DNA of 64,000 nt from Zunongwangia sp. ESRF-bin46 (GTDB lineage: Bacteria > Bacteroidota > Bacteroidia > Flavobacteriales > Flavobacteriaceae), in contig NTLF01000020.1 of NCBI GenBank assembly GCA_002631855.1, forward strand, positions 124,001 through 188,000. The letters run 5' to 3'. A program made the translations under genes and the position numbers. Shown here piece after piece: positions 18,774-28,288 of the stretch (position 1 is its first letter; the number at the start of each line of letters is the position of its first letter). The notes beneath the pieces were generated by a model. It ran no database searches. It was not told where the DNA came from and was given only the letters and a program-made list of their open reading frames with translations.

Positions 18774-18817
18774 AAAAAAGCTCCATACATATCAATTGAT
18801 ATGTATGGAGCTTTTTT
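18774..18817. terminator. Perfect 44-base palindromic terminator after tRNA-Arg
   Basis: Both arms of 22 bases are exact complements (AAAAAAGCTCCATACATA... to the centre AATT at 18794-18797). With A6 on one side and T6 on the other it can act as a terminator on either strand; on + it closes the tRNA gene. Confidence 0.85.
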
Positions 18818-18920
18818 ATGATTGTAGGTGTAATTTTTGGTCTGATATTTCAAGTGCACATCTAGCTAGATTTGTATTGCTGAAAAAGCATTTATAAATT
18901 AATCGAATTTATTAGAAACA

Positions 18921-18947
18921 AAGAAGCCGCTTAAAAAGCGGCTTCTT
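18921..18947 (-). terminator. Terminator of the susC-susD transcript
   Basis: Stem AAGAAGCCGC / GCGGCTTCTT with loop TTAAAAA, about 50 bases after the susD stop on the minus strand. No long T tract follows on the minus strand (TTGTTTCTAA), so it may be a moderate terminator or an mRNA-stabilising hairpin. The remainder of the gap 18818-18995 shows nothing recognisable. Confidence 0.6.
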
Positions 18948-18995
18948 ATAATAATTGGTGTTTACCAAAATTAAATAATAATAATACTTATTTAA

Positions 18996-20567
18996 TTAGT
19001 TAACATCCCAGAATAATTTACTTAAAATGGTGTCACCATTGTTCAAACCAGCAACTGCTGCTTGGCGATTAGCTCCATTAAGGTTTTGAATCACTACAGG
19101 ATATGTAACCCTAAATGGAAGATCTGTTGCATTAACTGCAGGTTGAAAAGTATAAGATGCTACACCAGCATCATCTGCTTGTTCTGCGGGTAATGTATAA
19201 GAGTCTCCTGGTAAAAACATTGTGTTAGGAAAACCTGTTCTTCTGTATTCTGCATACGCTTCATGACTTTGCATGTAAAGTGCAACGTATTTTTGGTTTA
19301 AAACGTTTTCTTGATTAGCAGGAGGTAAACTAGAAACAAATGCATCTATATCAGAACTTGATACACCCCATTTTTCCATAGAGGCACGTACACCGTTTTC
19401 ATATTCGGCTTGACTCCAGTTGTTGTTTTCTGATAAAAGAAAAGCAACTTCTGCATACTCCATAAGTACTTCGCTGTAATCAGGTCTTAAAACAATACTG
19501 CTAGGAAAAGAATACGAAGAGTTACCAAGTTGATTCAGTAATTCAAAAGCATAAGGAATACCTTCATAGTCGGCAAAATCTGTGCTTTCTTCGTAATCAT
19601 CAGCTTTAATATCATTTATACTAACACTTTTTGGTGCAGCCATTTTAAATAACCTTGGGTCTGGTGAAAAATTACCTACATCACCTTTCAATAGGTTTAC
19701 AAATGGATGCGCTACAGCAAAGTCGGTACGAGTAATAAAAGCACCCCACCAAGGTGAAGCTTCAGCATCTATTTCACCATAAGCTTGTGCAGCATTGTCA
19801 GCATTTGAGGTCATTACTCCATCATTGATAGCAGCACTAATGGCACTGTTGGCCGCACTTGCATTAACACCTTTTAAACGGGTTGCAACTCGTAAAATTA
19901 ATGAATTGGCAAACTTTTTCCATTTTGAAGCATCTCCATTGAAGATGTTGTCACCACTTGTAAATACAGGCTCTGATAAAATTATCATATCTGCTGATTC
20001 TCTTAATTCTTTTAAGATATCAGCATATATTTTTTCCTGGGTGGCGAATACCGGTGTTTGAGTTTCCGCTACATTAAGCGCCTGAAATTCTGGGTCATCA
20101 CTACCATATGAGTAGTAAGGTATATCTCCAAAAGTATCTGTCATCTTATGGAATAGATAGGCTAACATAATTCTACTCGCTGCAATCTGGTTTTCATTTG
20201 CCCCTACAGCAGCTACATCGGCAGCACTGTCTGGGTCTGTGTTCAGGTCTATAATGGTCTTAAACTCATTAGCGGTTAAGTATGCATTATACAAAGACTC
20301 TGCTGATGTTTCCCTAAATAAATATCTGTCTTCATCTGCATAAGCATTTTGTCCCCAGTACTCTACCCAGTTTAAGGTTAACCTACCACTGTTGAATGCG
20401 CTTCGCATTCTATCAACATACTGCTTAGTAGCAGCATTGAATACCGTATTAGTTGGTACAACTTCCGGTGCGTTTGGGTTACTGTTTATGTCTTCAATAT
20501 CTTCACTGCACGAAATAAATGCGGAGGATACTGCAAACAACATTGTTACAATTAATATCTTTTTCAT
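18996..20567 (-). CDS. SusD/RagB-type outer-membrane nutrient-binding lipoprotein (SusD-like 2 group)
   Basis: 523 residues. Lipoprotein signal peptide MKKILIVTMLFAVSSAFISC with the lipid-accepting Cys at about 20, followed by SEDIEDINSNPNAPEVV, the typical post-lipobox start of the SusD-like 2 (PF12771-type) group, then TPR-rich helices (LRESADMI, KWKKFANSLILRVATRLKG) and the C-terminal NQKYVALYMQSHEAYAEYRR segment. It would sit on the cell surface over the SusC channel encoded 4 bases upstream. No glycoside hydrolase, sulfatase or sensor gene accompanies the pair, so the ligand is unknown; this group is often tied to peptide or other non-glycan uptake. Confidence 0.92.
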   Translation of the reverse strand: MKKILIVTMLFAVSSAFISCSEDIEDINSNPNAPEVVPTNTVFNAATKQYVDRMRSAFNSGRLTLNWVEYWGQNAYADEDRYLFRETSAESLYNAYLTANEFKTIIDLNTDPDSAADVAAVGANENQIAASRIMLAYLFHKMTDTFGDIPYYSYGSDDPEFQALNVAETQTPVFATQEKIYADILKELRESADMIILSEPVFTSGDNIFNGDASKWKKFANSLILRVATRLKGVNASAANSAISAAINDGVMTSNADNAAQAYGEIDAEASPWWGAFITRTDFAVAHPFVNLLKGDVGNFSPDPRLFKMAAPKSVSINDIKADDYEESTDFADYEGIPYAFELLNQLGNSSYSFPSSIVLRPDYSEVLMEYAEVAFLLSENNNWSQAEYENGVRASMEKWGVSSSDIDAFVSSLPPANQENVLNQKYVALYMQSHEAYAEYRRTGFPNTMFLPGDSYTLPAEQADDAGVASYTFQPAVNATDLPFRVTYPVVIQNLNGANRQAAVAGLNNGDTILSKLFWDVN

Positions 20568-20571
20568 ATTT

Positions 20572-23500
20572 TTAAAATTTTAATTCTACATTAAATCCTA
20601 TCGATTTCGTTGATGGCAACGAACCACCTTCCGCTCCTTGAATGTTTCCACTACCAGTACTGGCAACTTCAGGGTCAAAGTTATCATTGTCTAAGCCCCA
20701 TACTGCAAGGTTTCTACCAAATGCACTTACTCTAATAGAGTCTACATATTCAAACCATTTTGAAGGTAGTGTGTAGCCTATTGAAATTTCACGTAATTTC
20801 ACGTAATCTGCATCAAATACGTTTTGTGCATCATTTCCTGTAAAGAAACCTTGGCCCCATTGCTGAGCCGAGATACGTGTGGTGTTTGGCGCTGTTTCGG
20901 TTACTGTGTAATTTCCTTCGTCGTCATATGTAACTGTACCTGTTACACCATCCAATACAAGACCTTCTTCACGAATGTTATTATCAACAGTAGATTGCAA
21001 AATACCAGAGTAATGACCCCAAATATTTGTAAGCGATCTGTACTTACCGCCTTTTTGAACATCAATAAGGAAACCAAAGTTTATACCTTTATAGGTAAAG
21101 CTGTTTCTAATACCCATGTTATAATCTGGTAAGATACTTCCTAAGTTCTCCACATTTTGGGTTTCTGCGTAGCTACCGTTTGCGTTGATCACTCGGTTAC
21201 CTTCATCATCAAAAACATAGTTGGTACCTCTAATTACACCATAAGGTTCACCTACAACGGCATTTAAGGTCACACCATTAAATGTATAGTTAGCAAGTGT
21301 TAAAGACTCAGCATCTCCAGCAAGACTTAAAAGTTCGTTTTCGTTTTTTGAAAAGTTCCAAGTAATGTCCCAAGTAAAATCTTCAGTCTTAATTGGTGTA
21401 AGATTAACCAAGGCCTCAATACCTTTGTTTTCCAACTGTCCTGCATTAACAAAAGTACCGGTAAAACCTGTTGATGGGGGAGTTTCTACTTCCGTAATCA
21501 AGTCATTGGTTAACTCGTTGTAATACGTTACGTCAAAGCTAAATCGATTATCAAAGAACGCCATCTCCAATCCTACTTCCCAGGTTTCTTTAAGTTCTGG
21601 CTTCAAAAAGGCATTTAAGTTAGTGTTTGGCGTGAAAAATTGCGTAAGGCCATTGAATGAAGTAGTACCCGCATCAAATGTGTTACGAAGCCTGTATGCA
21701 TCGGTATCACTACCAACCTCAGCATAACCACCTCTTACTTTACCAAATGATAACCAAGAAGCATCAATTAATTGAGAGAACACCACACTACCATTTATAG
21801 ATGGGTAAAAGTATGAGTTATCACTTGCTGGTAAGGTAGATGACCAGTCATTTCTACCAGTAACAGAAATGTATGCAAAGTTATCATAACCAAATGAGGC
21901 AGAACCAAACACACTGTTTACTCTACTTCTTGAATCAAATTCAGTAACAATAGGATCGGCAACTGAGTTGCTCAAGTTATAAATGCCTGGTACAACAAGA
22001 CCACCATTTGTAAAACCACTTATTCTGTGGAACTCGTTATCTCTTCGGTTTGTACCAACAAAAGCATTAAGACTTAATTTATCATCAAAATACTTGTCAT
22101 CATAGTGCAAACGTGCTTCATAGTTGATTTCTTGGAAATTTCTATCCGCCTCATCATGTTTAGCCACTTGTGTGGAAATGTCACTTACTGCAATATTTTC
22201 ATTGATTCTAAGGTTATAAGCATCGGCATAAATTTTACCAACTGCATATACTTTGTCGCTAAAGTCATACTGTAATCCAAGGTTACCAAAAACACGGCTT
22301 CTTTTATCTGTTGCAATGTTTTTATTCAATATCCAATATGGGTTGTCAGTAAATCTAGCTTGTGGATTATCAAAAGCTATACGGTTCCAAGTTCTTTGAG
22401 TCCCGTCAGGCAATTGGAATTTCTTCAAACGCTCAAAATCCAATGAAGTTTGACCAAATTGGTATAACTGTAATATAACACTATTGTCCCCATAACCAGA
22501 TTCCGGCCTGTTAAAACCATCTGTAACGGTTAGGTTAACACCAGCATCTACCTTGAGTCGCTCAGTTATTTGAGAGTCAGCATTAAAGTTAACTGTGTTT
22601 TTATCCAATTCAGTATTAGGAACGATACCTTGTGTTCTTGTGTTGTTTACAGAAAGGCGAAATTTTGTTTTCTCATTACCTTGTGTAAAAGAAATACTAT
22701 TGTTGAACGATACACCAGTATTAAAGAAATCATCTCTATCGTTTTCAGGATATTTCCATTCTCTTGGATTTAAGAAATCTTCTGGAAATTCTGGGTCAAA
22801 CGCGTCCCAATGTAATACTTGTTGCCCATTATAACGAGGCCCCCAAGATTCATCAGTTGCATAATCTACAACGTTATATGTAGTACCATTAATTACAGCG
22901 GTATCGAACGTACTTTGCTCAATTGTGTTTGGATCACCAGCACCACCACCATACAGTTTTTGAACTTCTGGTAGAATGTTTACACTTTCGAAAGTAACAC
23001 CTGAATTAACAGTAACCTGTCCTTTTCCTTCTTTACCAGACTTTGTGGTAATTAAAATCACACCGTTGTTGGCACGAGAACCATATAAGGCCGCAGCTGC
23101 ACCCCCTTTAAGTACGTTGATGCTCTCAACGTCATCTGGGTTAATGTCAAAACCAGCATCTCCATAATCACGACCACCACTACCAACTTGAGTAGTTGTG
23201 TCGTTATAGTTAGAGTTGTCTAAAGGAACACCATCTACTACTAGTAATGGTTTGTTTTCTCCAGTTACAGAGCCAATACCCCTTAGGACAATTCTAGAAG
23301 AACCTCCTAGGTTACCAGATGGGTTGTTGATTTGAACACCCGCTACCTTACCTGATAATGAATTAATAGCATTACTAGGTCTGGTTACGTTCAACTCTTC
23401 ACTGTCAACCTGCTGCGTGGAATATCCAAGAGATTTCTTTTCTCTAGAAATACCAAGAGCGGTTACTACTACTGTTTCAAGAGCTTCTCCTTGCTCAAGA

Positions 23501-23781
23501 ACAACATCGATTGTACTGCTTTCGCCTACAACCACTTCATTAGGTGTATACCCTACGTAACTAAATACTAAGGTTTCACCAGCCGATGCTTCAATAGTGT
23601 AATTTCCATCAAAATCGGTTTGTGTTCCGGTCGATGTCCCTTTTACTAAAATGTTTACTCCCAGTAAAGGAACTCCGGACGCATCTTGTACTGATCCCGT
23701 AATTTCTTTTTCTTGGGCAAACATTGTTTGCACCATTACGAAAGACAGTAACGTTAACAGAATTTTAAATTTTTGTCTCAT
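20572..23781 (-). CDS. SusC/RagA-type TonB-linked outer-membrane channel
   Basis: About 1069 residues from ATG 23781, chosen because it starts the signal peptide MRQKFKILLTLLSFVMVQTMFAQ; the 13 codons before it in the longer frame are not signal-like and lie closer to the promoter. After the signal comes a carboxypeptidase-regulatory-like domain (GSVQDASGVPLLGVNILVKG), the plug with LSGKVAGVQINNPSG and the SusC signature DINPDDVESINVLKGGAAAALYGSRA, then a 22-strand barrel. It imports an unknown ligand with TonB energy and the SusD partner encoded 4 bases downstream. Confidence 0.95.
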   Translation of the reverse strand: MRQKFKILLTLLSFVMVQTMFAQEKEITGSVQDASGVPLLGVNILVKGTSTGTQTDFDGNYTIEASAGETLVFSYVGYTPNEVVVGESSTIDVVLEQGEALETVVVTALGISREKKSLGYSTQQVDSEELNVTRPSNAINSLSGKVAGVQINNPSGNLGGSSRIVLRGIGSVTGENKPLLVVDGVPLDNSNYNDTTTQVGSGGRDYGDAGFDINPDDVESINVLKGGAAAALYGSRANNGVILITTKSGKEGKGQVTVNSGVTFESVNILPEVQKLYGGGAGDPNTIEQSTFDTAVINGTTYNVVDYATDESWGPRYNGQQVLHWDAFDPEFPEDFLNPREWKYPENDRDDFFNTGVSFNNSISFTQGNEKTKFRLSVNNTRTQGIVPNTELDKNTVNFNADSQITERLKVDAGVNLTVTDGFNRPESGYGDNSVILQLYQFGQTSLDFERLKKFQLPDGTQRTWNRIAFDNPQARFTDNPYWILNKNIATDKRSRVFGNLGLQYDFSDKVYAVGKIYADAYNLRINENIAVSDISTQVAKHDEADRNFQEINYEARLHYDDKYFDDKLSLNAFVGTNRRDNEFHRISGFTNGGLVVPGIYNLSNSVADPIVTEFDSRSRVNSVFGSASFGYDNFAYISVTGRNDWSSTLPASDNSYFYPSINGSVVFSQLIDASWLSFGKVRGGYAEVGSDTDAYRLRNTFDAGTTSFNGLTQFFTPNTNLNAFLKPELKETWEVGLEMAFFDNRFSFDVTYYNELTNDLITEVETPPSTGFTGTFVNAGQLENKGIEALVNLTPIKTEDFTWDITWNFSKNENELLSLAGDAESLTLANYTFNGVTLNAVVGEPYGVIRGTNYVFDDEGNRVINANGSYAETQNVENLGSILPDYNMGIRNSFTYKGINFGFLIDVQKGGKYRSLTNIWGHYSGILQSTVDNNIREEGLVLDGVTGTVTYDDEGNYTVTETAPNTTRISAQQWGQGFFTGNDAQNVFDADYVKLREISIGYTLPSKWFEYVDSIRVSAFGRNLAVWGLDNDNFDPEVASTGSGNIQGAEGGSLPSTKSIGFNVELKF

Positions 23782-23807
23782 ATATGTATTTTTTGTTAAG
23801 CTTGTTA

Positions 23808-23815
23808 CAAAACTA
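23808..23815 (-). promoter_or_regulatory. Candidate -7 element of the susC-susD promoter
   Basis: The minus strand reads TAGTTTTG, a full match to TAnnTTTG, 27 bases before the preferred susC ATG. It lies inside the longer reading frame that starts at 23820, which argues that the longer start is not used. Confidence 0.55.
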
Positions 23816-23980
23816 TTCAAATTCCTTTCTTTTTGCAGTTATTAAACGTTAAATTTTTTACCAAGATTTTAACATTTTTTTATACTGTTAATAATCAAAT
23901 GTTTGAATGTTAATATATTTAAGTTGTAAAGCGTTAGTAAATTAAGTTATTTTAACTGCTTATTATTAATGTAATAGTGT

Positions 23981-24805
23981 ATGTTTCAACCAGAAAACAT
24001 CGATTGGGTGGCACCTTACGCTTATCTCATAGTACTAGTGGGATTTGCATTTTTTCTATTTCGAATTTTTGAAAACTGGTATGCCGGTGTGATGAATAAA
24101 CCGTTATATAGATACGTTTTAATTTATAAAAAACTAAATAAGCAGGAAATAGAAGTGCTCAAAAAGGATTTTTCCTTCTATAATGTGCTCTCAAAAAAGG
24201 AACAACGGCAATTTCAACACCGAATCGTCACGTTTATTTCCAGAAAAAAATTTGTTGGCCGACAAGGATTAGAAGTAAATAGTACAATGAAGTTGTTAAT
24301 AGCTGCCACTGCTTGTATGTTGAGTTTTGGAAGGAAAAATTATAAATATGACTTAATTGATTATATTTTAGTGTATCCAGATGAATTTTATAGCACTGCA
24401 AACCAAGCAAGACATAAAGGAGAGTTTAACCCAAGAGAAAGGGCACTTGTTTTGTCTTGGAAGCATTTTGAAAAAGGGTATAAAATTACCGATGATAATT
24501 TAAACTTAGGTATCCACGAGTTTATGCATGCTATGCAGTTAGAAGCCTTGCAGAGTCGAGATATTGATTCAGTTCGCTTTCAAAAACAATTTCAAAATAT
24601 ATTAAAAAGCCTGACGAAGCAAGATGTGAGGGATAAACTGAATAAAACACGTTATTTCAGAAATTATGCTTTTACCAATCAATATGAGTTTATGGCAGTT
24701 TTAGCTGAGTATTTCATTGAATCACCAAACGATTTTAAAGAACATTTCCCAGAACTGTATAAACACACTAAACAATTGCTCAATTTCACTTTTGCTGGGT
24801 ATTGA
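23981..24805 (+). CDS. MtfA-like zinc metallopeptidase (M90 family) with N-terminal membrane anchor
   Basis: 274 residues. One membrane segment at about 13-30 (YAYLIVLVGFAFFLFRIF) precedes a soluble domain with H179-EFM-H183, a zincin HExxH motif, and a candidate third ligand Glu in NQYEFMAVLAEYFIE (residues 233-247). The stretch VVYPDEFY-like (LVYPDEFYSTA) and the downstream helix match MtfA/DUF980-type peptidases. E. coli MtfA is soluble and acts on the glucose regulator Mlc; a membrane-anchored form, as here, is usual in Bacteroidota. Its substrate is unknown. The 3' end overlaps ypdA on the other strand by 20 bases. Confidence 0.8.
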   Translation: MFQPENIDWVAPYAYLIVLVGFAFFLFRIFENWYAGVMNKPLYRYVLIYKKLNKQEIEVLKKDFSFYNVLSKKEQRQFQHRIVTFISRKKFVGRQGLEVNSTMKLLIAATACMLSFGRKNYKYDLIDYILVYPDEFYSTANQARHKGEFNPRERALVLSWKHFEKGYKITDDNLNLGIHEFMHAMQLEALQSRDIDSVRFQKQFQNILKSLTKQDVRDKLNKTRYFRNYAFTNQYEFMAVLAEYFIESPNDFKEHFPELYKHTKQLLNFTFAGY

Positions 24806-25772
24806 TTTTTTTTGAAATAGTTGCGGCTATTACTTTGGCGTGAATCCGTGAATTTTCAATAAACCACTTATGGGTTTCCATGCCGCCACAAATAACGCCA
24901 GCTAAATATAAGTTAGCAACATTGGTCTCCATTGTTTCGGGATTGTACTTGGGAAAATATTTTCCTTCTTTAGACAACTCGATGCCTAATGTTTCCAGAA
25001 AAGCAAAATCTGGGCGATACCCAGTCAATGCAATAACAAAATCGTTGGGAACAGTTATTACTCCCTCAGGTGTATCAATTATTACTTCGGTTTCCTTAAT
25101 CTCTTTAATTTCTGAATTAAAAAAAGCTTTAATGCTTCCTTCTTCAATTCTATTTTCAATATCGGGCTTTACCCAGTATTTTACACGTTCACCAATTGTG
25201 GCACCTCGAACCACCATAGTGACATCACCACCTTTACGCCAAATTTCCAATGCAGCATCTACAGATGAATTGCTCGCTCCAACAACAATGCTTTTTTGCA
25301 TCACGTACGGATGTGCTTCCTTGTAATAATGCGAAACCTTTGGTAAGTCTTCTCCAGGGATATTCAATAGTTTGGGAATATCATAAAAACCAGTGCTTAC
25401 GACTACGCTTTTTACACGGTAATTATTTTTTTCTGAAGTAACACTAAAACTTCCGTCTGTTTCCTTACCAACACCAGTTATGGTTTCATATAGATTAATA
25501 TTGAGCTTGTTTGAAGTAGCTACTCTTCTGTAGTATTCCAGCGCTTCGTTGCGTGTGGGTTTCGGGTTGTTGCTAATGAAAGGAATACCATCGATTTCCA
25601 GTTTTTCTGAAGTGGAAAAAAAGGTCATATTTAACGGGTAATTATAGAGAGAGTTTGTTAGTGTCCCTTTCTCAATCACTATATAATCTAAATTGTGTTT
25701 TTTGCATTCAAGGGCGCAAGCAATTCCAATAGGACCGGCACCTATAATGAGGACATCTTTTTCGGTAGTCAA
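24786..25772 (-). CDS. ypdA: YpdA-type FAD-dependent bacillithiol disulfide reductase (putative)
   Basis: About 328 residues: FAD-binding GAGPIGIACALECKKH at the N-terminus, a second nucleotide motif VVGASNSSVDAALEIWRKGG near residue 165 for NADPH, and the family C-terminus NLYLAGVICGGMETHKWFIENSR. YpdA reduces oxidised bacillithiol, a thiol known to be made by many Bacteroidota. The longest frame begins at 25835, but its first codons lie inside the terminator of the upstream gene and overlap a TATCTTTG promoter element, so the TTG at 25772 (TTEKDVLIIGAG) is preferred. The long form is very unlikely. Confidence 0.85.
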   Translation of the reverse strand: MTTEKDVLIIGAGPIGIACALECKKHNLDYIVIEKGTLTNSLYNYPLNMTFFSTSEKLEIDGIPFISNNPKPTRNEALEYYRRVATSNKLNINLYETITGVGKETDGSFSVTSEKNNYRVKSVVVSTGFYDIPKLLNIPGEDLPKVSHYYKEAHPYVMQKSIVVGASNSSVDAALEIWRKGGDVTMVVRGATIGERVKYWVKPDIENRIEEGSIKAFFNSEIKEIKETEVIIDTPEGVITVPNDFVIALTGYRPDFAFLETLGIELSKEGKYFPKYNPETMETNVANLYLAGVICGGMETHKWFIENSRIHAKVIAATISKKINTQQK

Positions 25773-25787
25773 TGTGTTCTTTTGTTG

Positions 25788-25795
25788 CAAAGATA
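25788..25795 (-). promoter_or_regulatory. Candidate -7 element of ypdA
   Basis: TATCTTTG on the minus strand, a full TAnnTTTG match, lies 15 bases before the TTG start at 25772 and after the upstream terminator; it implies a leader of about 11 bases. Confidence 0.6.
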
Positions 25796-25801
25796 AGAAA
25801 A

Positions 25802-25832
25802 GCCTGCTTGGTTTTCCACAGCAGGCTTTTTT
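25802..25832 (-). terminator. Terminator of the propeller protein gene
   Basis: Minus strand GCCTGCT / AGCAGGC stem (25820-25826 with 25802-25808) with T-rich sequence after it, starting about 11 bases after the stop of the upstream gene. A T6 run also follows on +, so it may work both ways and would also close the mtfA direction. Confidence 0.75.
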
Positions 25833-25842
25833 CAATAAAATG

Positions 25843-28128
25843 CTATTGCTTAATTAATTTTATTGTTTTCCTTTTTTTGTTTGAGATAACCTTGCAAAAG
25901 TAAATTCCGCTAGGCTGACGGGTTAGATCTAAAGTATAGCTGTTTTTCCCTGTTACAATATTTTCTAAAGAATGGGTTTCTATTTTTCTACCCAATACAT
26001 CAAAAATTAAAATTGAGACCGGTTTTGCATTATCAGAATTAAATGCGATGGTCGTTGTTTCAGAGAAAGGGTTGGGGTAGTTAATTCCTTTTTCTAAAGC
26101 ATCAAAACTTACTTCAGGTGTTCCAAGTGTTCGGTCCAAGGATCTGTTGATACATTCAAATCCAGATATACCATTGGGGTTGTAAATACTGAAACCTTCA
26201 CTTTGTGTCAAAGCCCAAATATTACCAAATTCATCTACTGCAATATCTTCAACTTGCTTATGTGCTAGTGGTGAATCAGCGTCTAAAAAAGTTGTAAAGG
26301 TACTTCCGGTTCCATCAAAATAAGAAATACCACCGTAATAAGGTGCTATTTGTGTATTGTGAGCGCTAATGTAAATGTTGTTGTTGGTGTCAATATCAAT
26401 TGCTCTTACATTATCAGCGGCGATGTTACTATTGGTCGTATTCCAGTTTGTCCAATCTGCGCCATCATATTTCCAAAGTCCTCCTGTAGTTGCAAGCCAC
26501 ATTGTATCGTTATTGTCAAACTGAATGTCATTAACATGTTCAATTCCTGTAGATGATAAATCCATTCTGCTCCAAGTGCCATTATCGTATATGTCGATAC
26601 CTTGATAATGCCCCAAATACATTTTTCCTCCAGTACGCCCTGTAAGACAATCTGGATTGCTAGTTAACCCATTTGAGAGATCCCATTGAGTCCAAGAATC
26701 AGCGGCTTTGTCATACATAAATGTATTTCCATAATAGGTTCTTAGAAAGACTAAACCATTATCTGTAGATTCTACTTCTTGGACAAGCTGAAGATTAGGA
26801 TGAGCAGTAATATTATCCCAAATAATCCAGGATGCATAATCGCTATAGTTTCCGTCGGGTATTTGAATGGCATATCCAGATGTTCCATCGTAAGTAAACC
26901 AAATATCCCCGTCACTATCCTCAGTGATTGAAGTGCCTATGGTTGTTTGATATTGTGGTTGGGGGTTTGGAAAGAGGCCTTCATTGTTGGGTCCATATAC
27001 TTCCCAATTGGGGCAATCAAATACTTGTATACCGCCTTGTCCATTGGCAAACCATCTACGGCCTTGGCTGTCAATAAAAATATCATCGTTAAAGTTATCG
27101 GGCAATCCGGTATTGTTACGGGTGTATCTTGTCCATTCGGTACCATCAAACTTTCCTACTACTCCTGAGCCGGATACCCAGTAATTTCCATTGGAATCTA
27201 TATGACAATCGAATATGGAATAATTTGTGGTTTCCACTGTCCAATCGGTTCCGTCAAAAATCAAAGCTCTACGATTGCTACCTTCAGTTAAAATAATTTT
27301 ATCATCCTGAATGGCTATTGAAGAAGCATTCAAGTTTGTAACGGGCAAATCGTCACTGGTTATGTGTGTCCAGTTAGTTCCATCAAAAATATCTACGGCA
27401 CTTCCCACTAAGGCCATGATTCTATTTTGGTCGTCTATTACAACTTCATGAATGTTATTTGCAGACAATCCGCTATTGGCAGTGGTAAATTGTGTCCACT
27501 CTATACCATCATACTTAATCAGTCCATTTTCTGAAGCAATCCATTTAATATCGTTTGCATCAATTGCGATATCATTAAATTTGCTTCCTGCAGGCAGGTC
27601 AGAATTAGAACTTGTGTAGTATTCCCAGGTGGTTCCGTTGTAAAAACCCACTCCGTTTATAGAATTGTCAGCATTAGTGGTTACGGCCCAAAGGTCGTCA
27701 TTTAAGCCAATGGCCATTCCTTCTGTTTGGTCTGCTAAAAGAGGTGAATTTGTAATGTCGTAATGTTGCCAGTCCAGCCCATTACTCGAAGTGGCTATGC
27801 CTTTTTCAGTACCAACCCAAATAATACCTGTATGGTCAAACTCAATATCGAATATGAGTCCATTTGGCAAATAATTTTCTGCATAAGTTCCCCAGTTGGT
27901 ATAAACGGTATCGCTAGTGGCAATGCGAACCAAGCTGCCTTCTTCAGAAGAAGATGTATAGCCTCCCGTCCATATGTTATTAAAACCATCTCCTTTAATG
28001 GTGTAGTGTAATTGACCGCCAATCCCTGTGTTATCTGAACGGATGTATGTCCAGTTTGGATCTGTCTGAGCTTGAAGTTGAAAAGTTAAACCTATTAAAA
28101 ATAAGCTGATTAGTAGTTTTGTTTTCAT
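25843..28128 (-). CDS. Secreted two-component-regulator-type propeller protein with T9SS sorting domain
   Basis: 761 residues. Sec signal peptide MKTKLLISLFLIGLTFQLQAQ, then many repeats of the form W..Y...NS.L......I..D...N.WI....G, each holding an IDDQN- or DSNGN-like Asp-rich turn followed by WxxT or WxAS, i.e. beta-propeller blades like those in the sensor part of hybrid two-component systems. There is no membrane segment or kinase. The C-terminal ~75 residues (NYPNPFSETTTIAF, VLGRKIET, PSGIYFCKVI, KTIKLIKQ) are a type A T9SS sorting domain, so the protein should be exported by the type IX system and anchored at or released from the surface. Its ligand is unknown. Confidence 0.88.
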   Translation of the reverse strand: MKTKLLISLFLIGLTFQLQAQTDPNWTYIRSDNTGIGGQLHYTIKGDGFNNIWTGGYTSSSEEGSLVRIATSDTVYTNWGTYAENYLPNGLIFDIEFDHTGIIWVGTEKGIATSSNGLDWQHYDITNSPLLADQTEGMAIGLNDDLWAVTTNADNSINGVGFYNGTTWEYYTSSNSDLPAGSKFNDIAIDANDIKWIASENGLIKYDGIEWTQFTTANSGLSANNIHEVVIDDQNRIMALVGSAVDIFDGTNWTHITSDDLPVTNLNASSIAIQDDKIILTEGSNRRALIFDGTDWTVETTNYSIFDCHIDSNGNYWVSGSGVVGKFDGTEWTRYTRNNTGLPDNFNDDIFIDSQGRRWFANGQGGIQVFDCPNWEVYGPNNEGLFPNPQPQYQTTIGTSITEDSDGDIWFTYDGTSGYAIQIPDGNYSDYASWIIWDNITAHPNLQLVQEVESTDNGLVFLRTYYGNTFMYDKAADSWTQWDLSNGLTSNPDCLTGRTGGKMYLGHYQGIDIYDNGTWSRMDLSSTGIEHVNDIQFDNNDTMWLATTGGLWKYDGADWTNWNTTNSNIAADNVRAIDIDTNNNIYISAHNTQIAPYYGGISYFDGTGSTFTTFLDADSPLAHKQVEDIAVDEFGNIWALTQSEGFSIYNPNGISGFECINRSLDRTLGTPEVSFDALEKGINYPNPFSETTTIAFNSDNAKPVSILIFDVLGRKIETHSLENIVTGKNSYTLDLTRQPSGIYFCKVISNKKRKTIKLIKQ

Positions 28129-28288
28129 GATTTATCCCTTTATAATAAAACAGGCGTATCTAAAAATACCCTACCTAATAAATCATTTTATTAAGCGAGA
28201 GATGTTTTTATAGTTCTGTTAATCATAAAGTTATAAAAAAATAATGAAAACAAATAACTTGGTGTTTTGTTTAGAATATACTATTTAA

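Noticed and set aside
24786-25835. Long form of the YpdA protein
   Set aside because: The extra N-terminal codons lie in the upstream gene's terminator and across a promoter element.
26350-27184. Several open frames opposite the propeller gene
   Set aside because: They repeat with the propeller blades on the other strand and show no independent features.
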